From assembly GCF_020554865.1 (NCBI RefSeq), contig NZ_JAJCIC010000036.1, positions 1-46,646 on the forward strand: a DNA stretch of 46,646 nucleotides, given 5' to 3'. Each line of letters begins with the position of its first letter. Position 1 is the stretch's first letter. Origin of the DNA: Lacrimispora sp. 210928-DFI.3.58. GTDB taxonomy: Bacteria; Bacillota; Clostridia; Lachnospirales; Lachnospiraceae. The notes beneath the pieces were generated by a model. The model was not told the DNA's origin, made no database searches, and saw nothing but the letters and a program-made list of their open reading frames with translations. The position numbers were made by a program, and so were the translations under genes. Positions 25,108 through 32,981 of the stretch are shown here, piece after piece.

Positions 25108-25260
25108 ATGTATAGCCGGTTAGTAATCGAAGGCAATGCAGTGTATGAAATAGATGAGGAGTGTGCAAAGAGAAAGCAGGGTACAAGAGGGTATGGAGGA
25201 AAGAGGCGGGAGGGAAGAGGCATTCTGACTTCGGCACAGCAGGAGGGGGAAGAAAACTAA
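25108..25260 (+). CDS. Small 50-residue protein, unknown
   Basis: A short open frame with a strong Shine-Dalgarno (AAAGGAGG, 7 bases before ATG). The N-terminal half is ordered-looking (MYSRLVIEGNAVYEIDEEC); the C-terminal half is basic and Gly/Arg-rich. A terminator follows within 22 bases. It reads like a real small gene, probably divergent from the pair at 24125-24901. In 24902-25107 I see only a GC-rich imperfect hairpin near 25054-25078 and no firm promoter. Confidence 0.55.
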   Translation: MYSRLVIEGNAVYEIDEECAKRKQGTRGYGGKRREGRGILTSAQQEGEEN

Positions 25261-25281
25261 GGGAAACCGGAATGGAAAAAG

Positions 25282-25311
25282 GCGGAGCAGGAAAACCTGC
25301 CCCGCTGTTTT
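25282..25311. terminator. Terminator between the small gene and the LysR gene
   Basis: A 10-base stem with one mismatch (25282-25291 with 25296-25305), AAAA loop, followed by TGTTTT on plus and CTTTTT on minus. It can end both convergent genes. Confidence 0.8.
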
Positions 25312-25339
25312 AGAAAAATGTAAAATGTGGTGTGGTCTT

Positions 25340-26245
25340 TTAACGGAATTGTATGCAAAGCTGCTTTTTCAGATAAGCGATAAACTGCTTTTCGCGGGCA
25401 GGAACGGGCTTGTTTTTTTGATGGAGCAGATATATACCAGAATATTCTTCAAAGCCCTCGATCTCCCGTGTGATCAGCCCGTTTTCAATCACATGCTGCA
25501 TGAGAGTCTGATTTTTCACAGCAATATAATTGCTCTTTTTTAATGCCATAACAGTGCAGGCGAGGCTGGAGACATGGAGCACATTTTGTTCAGAGTTGAT
25601 CTGGAGCACAGTTTTTGTATCATCGTTATCCACATTTGAGTCTACAATGAAGTCATATTTTGCCATATCTTCCAGCCGTATGGCTTCTTTTTTTGCTAAA
25701 GGGTGCCTTGGATTCATTACTACGATCATAGGAATATGGGTTTGCAGGGTCTCGAAACCTAAACCATACTTTTCTGCTAATTTTCGGTATTTTTCTGCTT
25801 TTTGTTCAAACATTGCCATAATTCCCAGATTACGTTCTTTGGAGATCAGACGCTGTAATATAATACGCAGTCCGGCCTCTTCCAATGTTTCATTGGAATG
25901 GATTTTTGATGCCATACGCCTGAAATCAAAAAAAGTATTGAGTAAGAAGGGATCGGAGGAGCAAACAATACTTAACGCTTCGTCTTTTTCAAGCTGTTCG
26001 GGGATTTTTCGTATATTATTGCTCTCCTGAACGATTTTTTCTGCGGACTTAATAAATACTGTCCCGGCATGGGTAAAGGTAAGGCCGGACTTGCTGCGTA
26101 TGATCAAAGTATAGCCCAATTCATTCTCTAAATTTTTAATTATTTTGCTCAGATGGGACTGGGAAATGTAGTGGTATTTTGCGGCTTTATTGATGGAGCC
26201 GCAGTTATAGACCTCCAATAAATATTCTAAATGTTCAATGTTCAT
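25340..26245 (-). CDS. LysR-family transcription regulator
   Basis: A 301-residue LysR protein. Residues 1-60 form the winged helix: M-N-I-E-H-L-E-Y-L-L, then S-I-N-K-A-A-K-Y-H-Y-I-S-Q-S-H-L-S-K-I-I-K-N-L-E, the family's helix-turn-helix. Residues from about 90 form the substrate-binding-type effector domain. I start it at ATG 26245, which has GGAGG 5 bases upstream; the longer frame back to 26425 adds an unnatural hydrophobic leader through the intergenic region. It is divergent from the ABC transporter-FMN-ApbE operon, the classic arrangement for a LysR regulator and its target. The effector is unknown but is likely the transported compound or a product. Confidence 0.9.
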   Translation of the reverse strand: MNIEHLEYLLEVYNCGSINKAAKYHYISQSHLSKIIKNLENELGYTLIIRSKSGLTFTHAGTVFIKSAEKIVQESNNIRKIPEQLEKDEALSIVCSSDPFLLNTFFDFRRMASKIHSNETLEEAGLRIILQRLISKERNLGIMAMFEQKAEKYRKLAEKYGLGFETLQTHIPMIVVMNPRHPLAKKEAIRLEDMAKYDFIVDSNVDNDDTKTVLQINSEQNVLHVSSLACTVMALKKSNYIAVKNQTLMQHVIENGLITREIEGFEEYSGIYLLHQKNKPVPAREKQFIAYLKKQLCIQFR

Positions 26246-26313
26246 AAACGCCTCCATATCGATGACCACGGAAAAAATTATCACTATAAGCCATATACTT
26301 AGTCCGAAATGTA

Positions 26314-26340
26314 ATAACATAGTTGGAATAATGATGTTAT
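26314..26340. promoter_or_regulatory. LysR-type operator in the divergent promoter region
   Basis: ATAACAT (26314-26320) and ATGTTAT (26334-26340) are perfect inverted 7-base arms 13 bases apart, the T-N11-A geometry expected for a LysR box. The right arm touches the -10 region of the transporter operon. Confidence 0.6.
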
Positions 26341-26349
26341 AATTATAAT
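26323..26349 (+). promoter_or_regulatory. Possible promoter of the transporter operon
   Basis: TATAAT (26344-26349), with a second TATAAT at 26338-26343. A weak TTGGAA (26323-26328) lies 15 bases before the first. A poor -35 fits an activator-dependent promoter. The leader to the first ATG is about 130 bases and AT-rich. Confidence 0.45.
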
Positions 26350-26480
26350 ATAAAAAGGAAGAAAAATTCAATATTTTTATAAAAACCGCATAAAATTTGA
26401 AAACCTTGCGGACGATATCATTCAAAAAATATCAGGGTGATGGTTCTGCTATGTTTAATAAAAAAAGGAAGGATAAAACA

Positions 26481-28058
26481 ATGAAAAAGAGCTTATTTAT
26501 GTTGTTAGCTGCAGCATTGACGATGGGGATGCTGGCAGGATGTAGCAGTCAGGACAGCAGCAATACTTCTGCTGAAACGAATGTTCAGAGTGAAGTGACC
26601 GCAAATGGCGGAGCGGGGTCTGGCAGTGTAAGAGATTCCCTTGTTGTGGCGGTTCCGGAGCCGCCGGTTTATCTGGATCCTCATATCCAGACTTCTACTG
26701 CGACTTTCCGCGTCACAACTCAAATTTATGACCGCCTGACCCAGATGGATGAAAACCTGCAGATCATTCCGATGCTGGCAGAGAGCTGGGATGTGGTGGA
26801 TGAGTATACAACGCAGTTCCATCTCCGCCCGGGAGTAAAGTTCCACAATGGAGAGACAATGAATGCAGAGGATGTAAAATTCAGTTTAGAGCGCTGTATG
26901 GCCAGTGATGGCGTGAATTACAATTATAAGATCATTGAAAGCGTAGAAATTGTGGATGATATGACAGTAGTTGTTAAAACAAAGACGCCGTTTAATGCAA
27001 TGCCGACACGTTTGTCCTTGGACGCAGCTTCTATTGTATCGAAAAAAGCAGTGGAGGAGTATGGGGATGACTTCAACATCCATCCTGTCGGAAGCGGCCC
27101 GTTCAAACTCTCTTCCTGGGGAATTGGAGGAGACTGCGTTTTGGTGGCAAACGAAGATTACTGGGCAGGCCCTTCGCCGATCAAGACATTAACCTTCCGC
27201 ACCATACCGGAAGCGATCAACCGGACCATAGGTCTTGAAACCGGCGAGGTAGATATTGCATACGATATTGATCCCATTGATAAAGCAACGATTGAGGAAA
27301 ATGCTGATTTGAGGCTTCTTGCCAGTCCGAGCTGCCGCGTGATATACCTTGGGAGCTGTGTGAAAAATGAGATTCTTTCCGATGTGAAAGTTCGTAAAGC
27401 GATCGCCTATGCAGTAAACAAATCGGACTACATCAATATTGTGTTCGGAGGAGATGCAGATATCGCCTGCAACACGATGCTTTGTAATATGCTGTTTGGT
27501 TATATGCCGGATACAGTTTCTTATGATACGGATTTAGATAAAGCACGGCAGCTTATGACCGAGGCCGGATATCCGGATGGTTTCGATATTACATTGACTG
27601 TAATGGATACCCAGGAATACCGTACTGCAGCTGTTGTGATCCAGTCCCAGTTAAAGGAAATCGGCATCAATGTTACAGTGGAGTCTATGGACAATGCATC
27701 TTTCCTGCAATATGTTGCAGAAGGAAAACAGGCGCTTTTTATGTATGAAAAGGTGGCCAGCGATACAGACAGCATGCTTCGTACCCAGTATCACACAGAT
27801 TCTTTGGGTTTAGGCGGCAACCGTCACCATTGGACGGATCCAGAGGTTGATAATATGCTGGACAAGGCATCCAGTTCCCTGGATGATAATGAAAGACAGG
27901 AGCTTTATACAGAAATCCAGACGATCGTTGCGGATGCAGTGCCGTTATATCCTCTTGCTATCCCATATCTGTATATTGGCACTCAGGCCGATGTTGCAGG
28001 ATTAAAGGTCCATCCAACCAACTGCCACAGCATCTATGGTACTTCTGTTGCTGATTGA
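26481..28058 (+). CDS. ABC transporter substrate-binding lipoprotein (peptide/nickel type)
   Basis: A 525-residue extracellular binding protein of the SBP_bac_5 family. The signal peptide ends in the lipobox L-A-G-C, with the lipidated cysteine at residue 21, followed by a Ser/Asn-rich spacer. The family pattern is seen in E-P-P-V-Y-L-D-P-H (about residues 60-68), A-E-S-W-D-V-V-D (about 100) and F-H-L-R-P-G-V-K-F-H-N-G-E-T-M-N-A-E-D-V (about 113-132). It delivers peptides, nickel chelates or similar solutes to the permeases encoded next. I chose ATG 26481, with AAGGAAGG 8 bases before; upstream in-frame starts would spoil the signal peptide. First gene of a seven-gene operon with FMN-binding and ApbE genes at the end. 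Confidence 0.92.
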   Translation: MKKSLFMLLAAALTMGMLAGCSSQDSSNTSAETNVQSEVTANGGAGSGSVRDSLVVAVPEPPVYLDPHIQTSTATFRVTTQIYDRLTQMDENLQIIPMLAESWDVVDEYTTQFHLRPGVKFHNGETMNAEDVKFSLERCMASDGVNYNYKIIESVEIVDDMTVVVKTKTPFNAMPTRLSLDAASIVSKKAVEEYGDDFNIHPVGSGPFKLSSWGIGGDCVLVANEDYWAGPSPIKTLTFRTIPEAINRTIGLETGEVDIAYDIDPIDKATIEENADLRLLASPSCRVIYLGSCVKNEILSDVKVRKAIAYAVNKSDYINIVFGGDADIACNTMLCNMLFGYMPDTVSYDTDLDKARQLMTEAGYPDGFDITLTVMDTQEYRTAAVVIQSQLKEIGINVTVESMDNASFLQYVAEGKQALFMYEKVASDTDSMLRTQYHTDSLGLGGNRHHWTDPEVDNMLDKASSSLDDNERQELYTEIQTIVADAVPLYPLAIPYLYIGTQADVAGLKVHPTNCHSIYGTSVAD

Positions 28059-28091
28059 TCCATTCAGATGGATGACAGGAGGGAATAAAAG

Positions 28092-29039
28092 ATGATAAAT
28101 TATACGCTTCGCAGGCTGCTGATGCTGATACCTGTACTTCTTGGAGTGAGTCTTTTAGTATTCACGATCATGGAACTGACGCCAGGGGATCCGGTAACGA
28201 TGTACCTTGGCGCCAGCTATACAGAAGAGGCATACAGGAGTATCTCCCATGAATTAGGACTGGACCAGCCCTTTTTGATCCGGTACGGGAAATTCGTACT
28301 TGATGCAGTGAGAGGGGATTTCGGTATCAGCTATAGTACACGGCAGCCTGTGATCAATGAATTAATACCGCGATTGCCAAAGACGATCCAGCTTTCATTT
28401 GCAGCTATGCTGTTTGCTGTAACTATTGGTATGCCATTAGGGATCATATCTGCAGTGAAACAGAATTCCGCTCTTGATTCCGCTGCCTCTCTGGTAGCTC
28501 TGGCTGGAGTGTCTGTGCCGAGCTTTTGGCTGGGGATCATGCTGATATTGATTTTTGCGGCAAAGCTGGGGTGGTTTCCATCCTCTTACATTGACAGCTG
28601 GAAAGCCCTGGTTCTGCCAGCTGTTACACTGAGTGCAAACACGCTGGCTGTGGTGATGCGTATGACCAGATCTTCGCTTCTGGAAACGATACGGCAGGAT
28701 TATATCCGTACTGCCAGGGCAAAAGGACTTAAGGAAAGCGTTGTCATTATCAAACATGGGCTGCGCAATGCAATGATCCCGATCATTACCACAGTGGGCC
28801 TGCAGTTTGGATTTTCTTTAGGGGGCGCAGTGCTGGTAGAGACTGTATTTGCATGGCCGGGCATAGGTTCTCTGCTGGTAGAGGCTATCCGGGTGAAGAA
28901 TACGCCGATTGTTCTTGCGATCGTTGTAATCCTTGCAACACTTTTTTCTATCATCAATCTGGCAATCGATATTTTGTATGCCTTCTTTGATCCGCGTATC
29001 AAAACGGAGTATAGAAGGATGAAAGTGAAGGTGGGATGA
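28092..29039 (+). CDS. ABC transporter permease, OppB/DppB type
   Basis: A 315-residue membrane protein with about six transmembrane segments. The N-terminal R-R-L-L-M-L-I-P-V-L-L-G-V-S segment and M-E-L-T-P-G-D-P are typical of the first permease of the dipeptide/oligopeptide/nickel family. The EAA loop that contacts the ATPases reads R-T-A-R-A-K-G-L (about residues 203-210). It pairs with the next permease. AGGAGGG precedes the start, and its stop is one base before the next ATG. Confidence 0.93.
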   Translation: MINYTLRRLLMLIPVLLGVSLLVFTIMELTPGDPVTMYLGASYTEEAYRSISHELGLDQPFLIRYGKFVLDAVRGDFGISYSTRQPVINELIPRLPKTIQLSFAAMLFAVTIGMPLGIISAVKQNSALDSAASLVALAGVSVPSFWLGIMLILIFAAKLGWFPSSYIDSWKALVLPAVTLSANTLAVVMRMTRSSLLETIRQDYIRTARAKGLKESVVIIKHGLRNAMIPIITTVGLQFGFSLGGAVLVETVFAWPGIGSLLVEAIRVKNTPIVLAIVVILATLFSIINLAIDILYAFFDPRIKTEYRRMKVKVG

Positions 29040-29040
29040 G

Positions 29041-29922
29041 ATGGCGACAGAACAGATGAATGCAAAGAACCGCAAAAAATCGCAGATTGCCATGGTTTGG
29101 AAACGTTTGAAGAAAAATAAAACAGCAGTGGCAGGCTTGGTTATCTTGGCTTTTCTCTGTTTCCTGATCATTTCGGCAGGGTTTTTGTTTGATTATGATG
29201 CAGAGGTGATCCGGCAGAATGCAGGGCAGCGTTTACAGCCGCCGTCAATGGAACACTGGATGGGGACAGATGAGGCAGGACGCGATATCATGGCACGTGT
29301 GATTTATGGAACCAGAGTATCACTCCCTGTTGCAGTAGGCACGATCGCTATGGCATGTGCAGTAGGGGGAACGCTGGGAGCTATCGCTGGATACGGGAGT
29401 AGGAAAATAGATAATATCATTATGCGGATCATGGACATTTTCCTGGCAGTTCCCAGTATCCTTATGGCTATGGCTATTGTAGCAGCACTGGGCAACAGCA
29501 TATTGAATCTGATGATCGCTATCGCTGTATCTAATATACCGCCCTTTGCCAGGATCGTCCGCGCAGCAGTTATCACCATAAAAAATGAAGAATACATTGA
29601 GGCAGAAAGATCGATCGGTGCTTCTGACCTGCGCATTATCTTTCTTCACGTGATTCCCAATGCATTAGCACCTATTATTGTTCAGGCAACGACCTGCATT
29701 GCAGGTTCGATCCTGGCGATTGCAGGGCTGAGCTTTATAGGTCTTGGCATCCAGCCGCCTACTCCTGAGTGGGGATCCATGCTGAGTACAGGGCGGCAGT
29801 TTATCCGTCATGCCTGGTGGGTATGCGCATTTCCGGGCCTTGCAATCATGATTTCGATCCTCTCTCTGAACCTGTTCGGCGATGGACTGCGGGATGCACT
29901 TGATCCAAAACTTAAGAATTAG
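29041..29922 (+). CDS. ABC transporter permease, OppC/DppC type
   Basis: A 293-residue membrane protein with a basic N-terminal tail before the first transmembrane segment, as usual for the second permease. It has H-W-M-G-T-D-E-A-G-R-D (about residues 74-84), the OppC signature H-x-x-G-T-D-x-x-G-R-D. The EAA loop is E-A-E-R-S-I-G-A-S (about 182-190). Starts one base after the OppB-type gene stop. Forms the transmembrane pair with that protein. Confidence 0.93.
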   Translation: MATEQMNAKNRKKSQIAMVWKRLKKNKTAVAGLVILAFLCFLIISAGFLFDYDAEVIRQNAGQRLQPPSMEHWMGTDEAGRDIMARVIYGTRVSLPVAVGTIAMACAVGGTLGAIAGYGSRKIDNIIMRIMDIFLAVPSILMAMAIVAALGNSILNLMIAIAVSNIPPFARIVRAAVITIKNEEYIEAERSIGASDLRIIFLHVIPNALAPIIVQATTCIAGSILAIAGLSFIGLGIQPPTPEWGSMLSTGRQFIRHAWWVCAFPGLAIMISILSLNLFGDGLRDALDPKLKN

Positions 29923-29933
29923 AGGATTATCAT

Positions 29934-30956
29934 ATGACAGTGGATAAAGATAAAAAAATGTTGGAAATTTCAGGTCTGACGGTGGTCTACCGCACAGATG
30001 ATGAGGTGATACATGCAGTCAATTCTCTGGACTTGGATATTTCTCATGGGGAGAGCCTTGGCCTGGTAGGGGAAACCGGTGCAGGGAAGACAACGACAGC
30101 ATTGTCCATCCTGCAGCTTGTGGCAGATCCGCCCGGCGAAATTACAAGCGGAAAGATCCTATTTGAGGGTACAGACCTTTTGAAAGCGGACAAGAAAACG
30201 ATGCGCCGTTACCGGGGCAATGAGATTTCTATGATCTTTCAGGATCCAATGACAAGCCTGAATCCGGTCTACACAGTGGGGGCGCAGATCGCAGAGGTTA
30301 TAAAATCACATAACAGCTGCAGCAATGCCGAAGCAAAGGCACGGGCGATGGAGATGCTGGAGATGGTAGGGATTCCGAAGGAGAGGTATGATGAGTATCC
30401 CCATCAATTTTCCGGCGGTATGAAACAGCGTGTAGTGATCGCAATGAGCATTGCCTGTGAGCCGCGTCTGATCCTTGCAGATGAGCCTACTACAGCGTTG
30501 GATGTGACGATCCAGGCGCAGGTTCTTGAGCTTATGAATGAATTAAAAGAAAAGCTTAAGACCTCCATGCTTTTGATCACACACGACCTGGGCGTTGTGG
30601 CGCAGGTCTGTGACAGGATTGCCATTATGTATGCCGGCGAGATTGTTGAGAGCGGTGATATTGAAGAAATTTATGAAAATCCAAGGCATCCATATACCAT
30701 TGGCTTGTTTGAATCCATACCATCGTTGGAGGAAAACGTAGAAAAGCTGAAACCCATCAAGGGACAGATGCCGGATCCTGCCAATTTGCCTGAGGGTTGT
30801 TCTTTTTGGCCCAGATGTCCATATGTGCAGGAGCAATGCAAAAGAGAAGCTCCCAATATGGTACACTTAAATGACAAACATAAGGTGCGCTGCTTTCGGG
30901 CGGAGAAATCAGCAGGTGAGATAAAAGGAAGAGAGGATTCATGTAATGCCAGATAA
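29934..30956 (+). CDS. ABC transporter ATPase, OppD/DppD type
   Basis: A 340-residue ATPase. Walker A is G-E-T-G-A-G-K-T-T (about residues 45-53), the signature is F-S-G-G-M-K-Q-R, Walker B is L-I-L-A-D-E-P-T, and a switch histidine lies in L-L-I-T-H-D-L. The C-terminal oligopeptide/dipeptide extension has a cysteine-rich segment C-S-F-W-P-R-C-P-Y (about 283-291) with further cysteines after it, which binds an Fe-S cluster in some relatives. It overlaps the next ATPase gene by 11 bases, so the two subunits are probably made together. Confidence 0.94.
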   Translation: MTVDKDKKMLEISGLTVVYRTDDEVIHAVNSLDLDISHGESLGLVGETGAGKTTTALSILQLVADPPGEITSGKILFEGTDLLKADKKTMRRYRGNEISMIFQDPMTSLNPVYTVGAQIAEVIKSHNSCSNAEAKARAMEMLEMVGIPKERYDEYPHQFSGGMKQRVVIAMSIACEPRLILADEPTTALDVTIQAQVLELMNELKEKLKTSMLLITHDLGVVAQVCDRIAIMYAGEIVESGDIEEIYENPRHPYTIGLFESIPSLEENVEKLKPIKGQMPDPANLPEGCSFWPRCPYVQEQCKREAPNMVHLNDKHKVRCFRAEKSAGEIKGREDSCNAR

Positions 30957-31911
30957 TATTTTGGAGGTCAAAAATCTAAAGAAATATTTCAAAACACCTA
31001 CAGGTACATTACATGCCGTAGATAATGTCAGCTTCTCTGTTGAGCGCGGTACGACTCTTGGACTTGTGGGAGAATCCGGCTGTGGAAAGTCCACCATCGG
31101 AAGGCTTATTGCCGGATTGCATACAGCTACCGGCGGCCAGATCTTATTTAATGGTCAGGATGTCTGTAAAATGAATAAAAAACAGCTGCACGAATACAGG
31201 CGTGAAATGCAGATGGTTTTTCAGGATCCTTTTTCTTCCCTTGATCCCAGAAAAACAGTAAGCGAGACGATCTCTGAGCCCCTCATCATCCATAAGAGGT
31301 TTAAAACAAGCGCAGAACGGACAGCACATGTGGATCATTTAATGGACATTGTCGGCATCAGCAGGAGATTTGCCAATGCCTATCCCCATGAGATGGATGG
31401 CGGCAGGCGGCAGCGTGTAGGCATTGCCCGCGCATTGGCATTGAATCCGCAATTTATCGTGTGTGACGAACCCGTCTCCTCCCTGGATGTATCCATTCAG
31501 GCACAGATCCTTAATCTGCTGAAGGAATTGCAGGAAGAGTATAAGCTGTCATTTCTGTTTATTACTCACGACTTATCTGTAGTGAAATTCTTTTCCAATA
31601 AGATTGCAGTGATGTATTTGGGACAGCTGGTAGAAACAGCCTCTTCCCAGGAGCTGTTTCGCAATACCACCCATCCGTATTCCAAAGCGCTTTTGTCCGC
31701 CATCCCCATTCCGAATGTTCATAAGAAGATGCAGCGGGTGAAGCTGATCGGAGAACTTACAAGCCCTATTGATCCGGAACCAGGATGCCGTTTTGCAAAG
31801 CGTTGTTTATATGCGGATGAGCGCTGTACGGGGCATGGTGATCCGGCCCTTGTGTGCATAGAAGAGGGACATTACTGTTCATGTGTAAGGGCAAAAGAGT
31901 TAGAAGTTTAA
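30946..31911 (+). CDS. ABC transporter ATPase, OppF/DppF type
   Basis: A 321-residue ATPase, partner of the preceding one. Walker A is G-E-S-G-C-G-K-S-T (about residues 40-48), Walker B is F-I-V-C-D-E-P-V, and the switch histidine lies in F-I-T-H-D-L. The ABC signature reads M-D-G-G-R-R-Q-R in place of L-S-G-G-Q-R-Q-R, so the serine that touches ATP across the dimer is aspartate. I recall this variant in clostridial relatives, so it may be a subfamily trait with one composite site altered. The C-terminal C-R-F-A-K-R-C-L-Y (about 284) resembles the Opp extension. It starts within the end of the OppD-type gene. Confidence 0.93.
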   Translation: MPDNILEVKNLKKYFKTPTGTLHAVDNVSFSVERGTTLGLVGESGCGKSTIGRLIAGLHTATGGQILFNGQDVCKMNKKQLHEYRREMQMVFQDPFSSLDPRKTVSETISEPLIIHKRFKTSAERTAHVDHLMDIVGISRRFANAYPHEMDGGRRQRVGIARALALNPQFIVCDEPVSSLDVSIQAQILNLLKELQEEYKLSFLFITHDLSVVKFFSNKIAVMYLGQLVETASSQELFRNTTHPYSKALLSAIPIPNVHKKMQRVKLIGELTSPIDPEPGCRFAKRCLYADERCTGHGDPALVCIEEGHYCSCVRAKELEV

Positions 31912-31945
31912 ATAATATATTTTATCTATTTGGAGGTAACAAACA

Positions 31946-32962
31946 ATGGAAAATGTAATGAAATGGCACGGAAAAACGCATTGGCTGGGATGTATGCCGT
32001 GGGCGCGCGATATTGAAGACGAGCTGTTAGACTGGTCAGCCCAGCCTCAATATCAGGGGCTTGTAAAAGGACATTATTACAGCGGCACCACACATTTTAG
32101 CGGCCGTTGGGGACATCACGGACATACAGGCCTGTTGGAAGTTGTGGTTGATGATAATGACAGGATCGTTTTTGTAGAATTTAATGAGAAAACAATGGAA
32201 AACTATTATGTGCGATATTTCCAGGGAGTATGGAAGCGCCGTTCCGAATACGGGTTTTTCCAGAACTTTCATGATAAAATACGCAGTGCAAAGTCCGGGG
32301 CTGTTACAGCAAAGTGCTGTGCACATGTCGAGCAGCAGATCCTGAAGAGTCAGCGCTTGGACGGACAGTATGATTTGATCTCAGGTGCTTCCTTCTCGGT
32401 GAAAAATATGCTTCACCTGACGAAAGAACTGGACGGAAAAATAAAGAGGAAAGAATCTGACACCTTATATTATGGCTATGCAGAAAACTTTGGTTATGGT
32501 ATTACTGGCTGGCTTCAGGTCCGTGTGAAAGATGGAGAGATCATAGATTGCTTTTATGATGAGATCATGGCAGATCACTCTTCGGAAATCATGTATGACG
32601 AACTGAAAGAATTTTATAGGCTGAGTAAATACCATGCCCAGGGATTTGAAGAGCCGTTTGCAGCAGGATGGGACAGAGAAACGTGGCTTGTAGACTTTAA
32701 GACTCTAAGCGATACCCTGAATGCACGCGTATGTGAGACGCAGGATCTGTTGGATATTGAAGGCCTGCCTCATACGGATGGCGAAGACTGCGGAAGAATG
32801 TGGGACCGCGAATCCAGGCCGGACGGGGGAATCGTCCATATTAAGAGCAAGCTGGATCTTCCTCCGCGGCCGAGACATCCTTCTTATAATAATTACCTGC
32901 AGATTGCAAGGCATATTGATGAAGAATTGAAAAAGGACGGCGTTTTGAAAGAAAGAGTCTGA
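31946..32962 (+). CDS. Cytoplasmic FMN-binding-domain protein with flavinylation motif
   Basis: A 338-residue protein with no signal peptide and no membrane segment. It reads as two FMN_bind-like repeats. The first (about residues 38-160) ends in D-L-I-S-G-A-S-F-S (143-151), which fits the D-x-x-[ST]-G-A-[ST] motif where ApbE attaches FMN through a phosphoester bond in NqrC/RnfG-type domains. The second repeat (about 175-290, beginning Y-Y-G-Y-A-E-N and T-G-W-L-Q-V-R-V-K-D-G-E-I-I-D) lacks it. The next gene, 19 bases on, is ApbE, which strongly supports covalent flavin. The gene follows an oligopeptide-type importer with a 34-base gap and GGAGG. I infer a soluble flavoprotein that reduces, senses or carries electrons to an imported compound. 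The domain call is moderate; the motif and neighbour are clear. Confidence 0.7.
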   Translation: MENVMKWHGKTHWLGCMPWARDIEDELLDWSAQPQYQGLVKGHYYSGTTHFSGRWGHHGHTGLLEVVVDDNDRIVFVEFNEKTMENYYVRYFQGVWKRRSEYGFFQNFHDKIRSAKSGAVTAKCCAHVEQQILKSQRLDGQYDLISGASFSVKNMLHLTKELDGKIKRKESDTLYYGYAENFGYGITGWLQVRVKDGEIIDCFYDEIMADHSSEIMYDELKEFYRLSKYHAQGFEEPFAAGWDRETWLVDFKTLSDTLNARVCETQDLLDIEGLPHTDGEDCGRMWDRESRPDGGIVHIKSKLDLPPRPRHPSYNNYLQIARHIDEELKKDGVLKERV

Positions 32963-32981
32963 AAAGAGGAATAGAGATATC

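Noticed and set aside
26246..26425. Longer LysR protein with an N-terminal membrane segment
   Set aside because: The extension covers the divergent promoter and operator; ATG 26245 has a good ribosome binding site and starts at the normal LysR N terminus.
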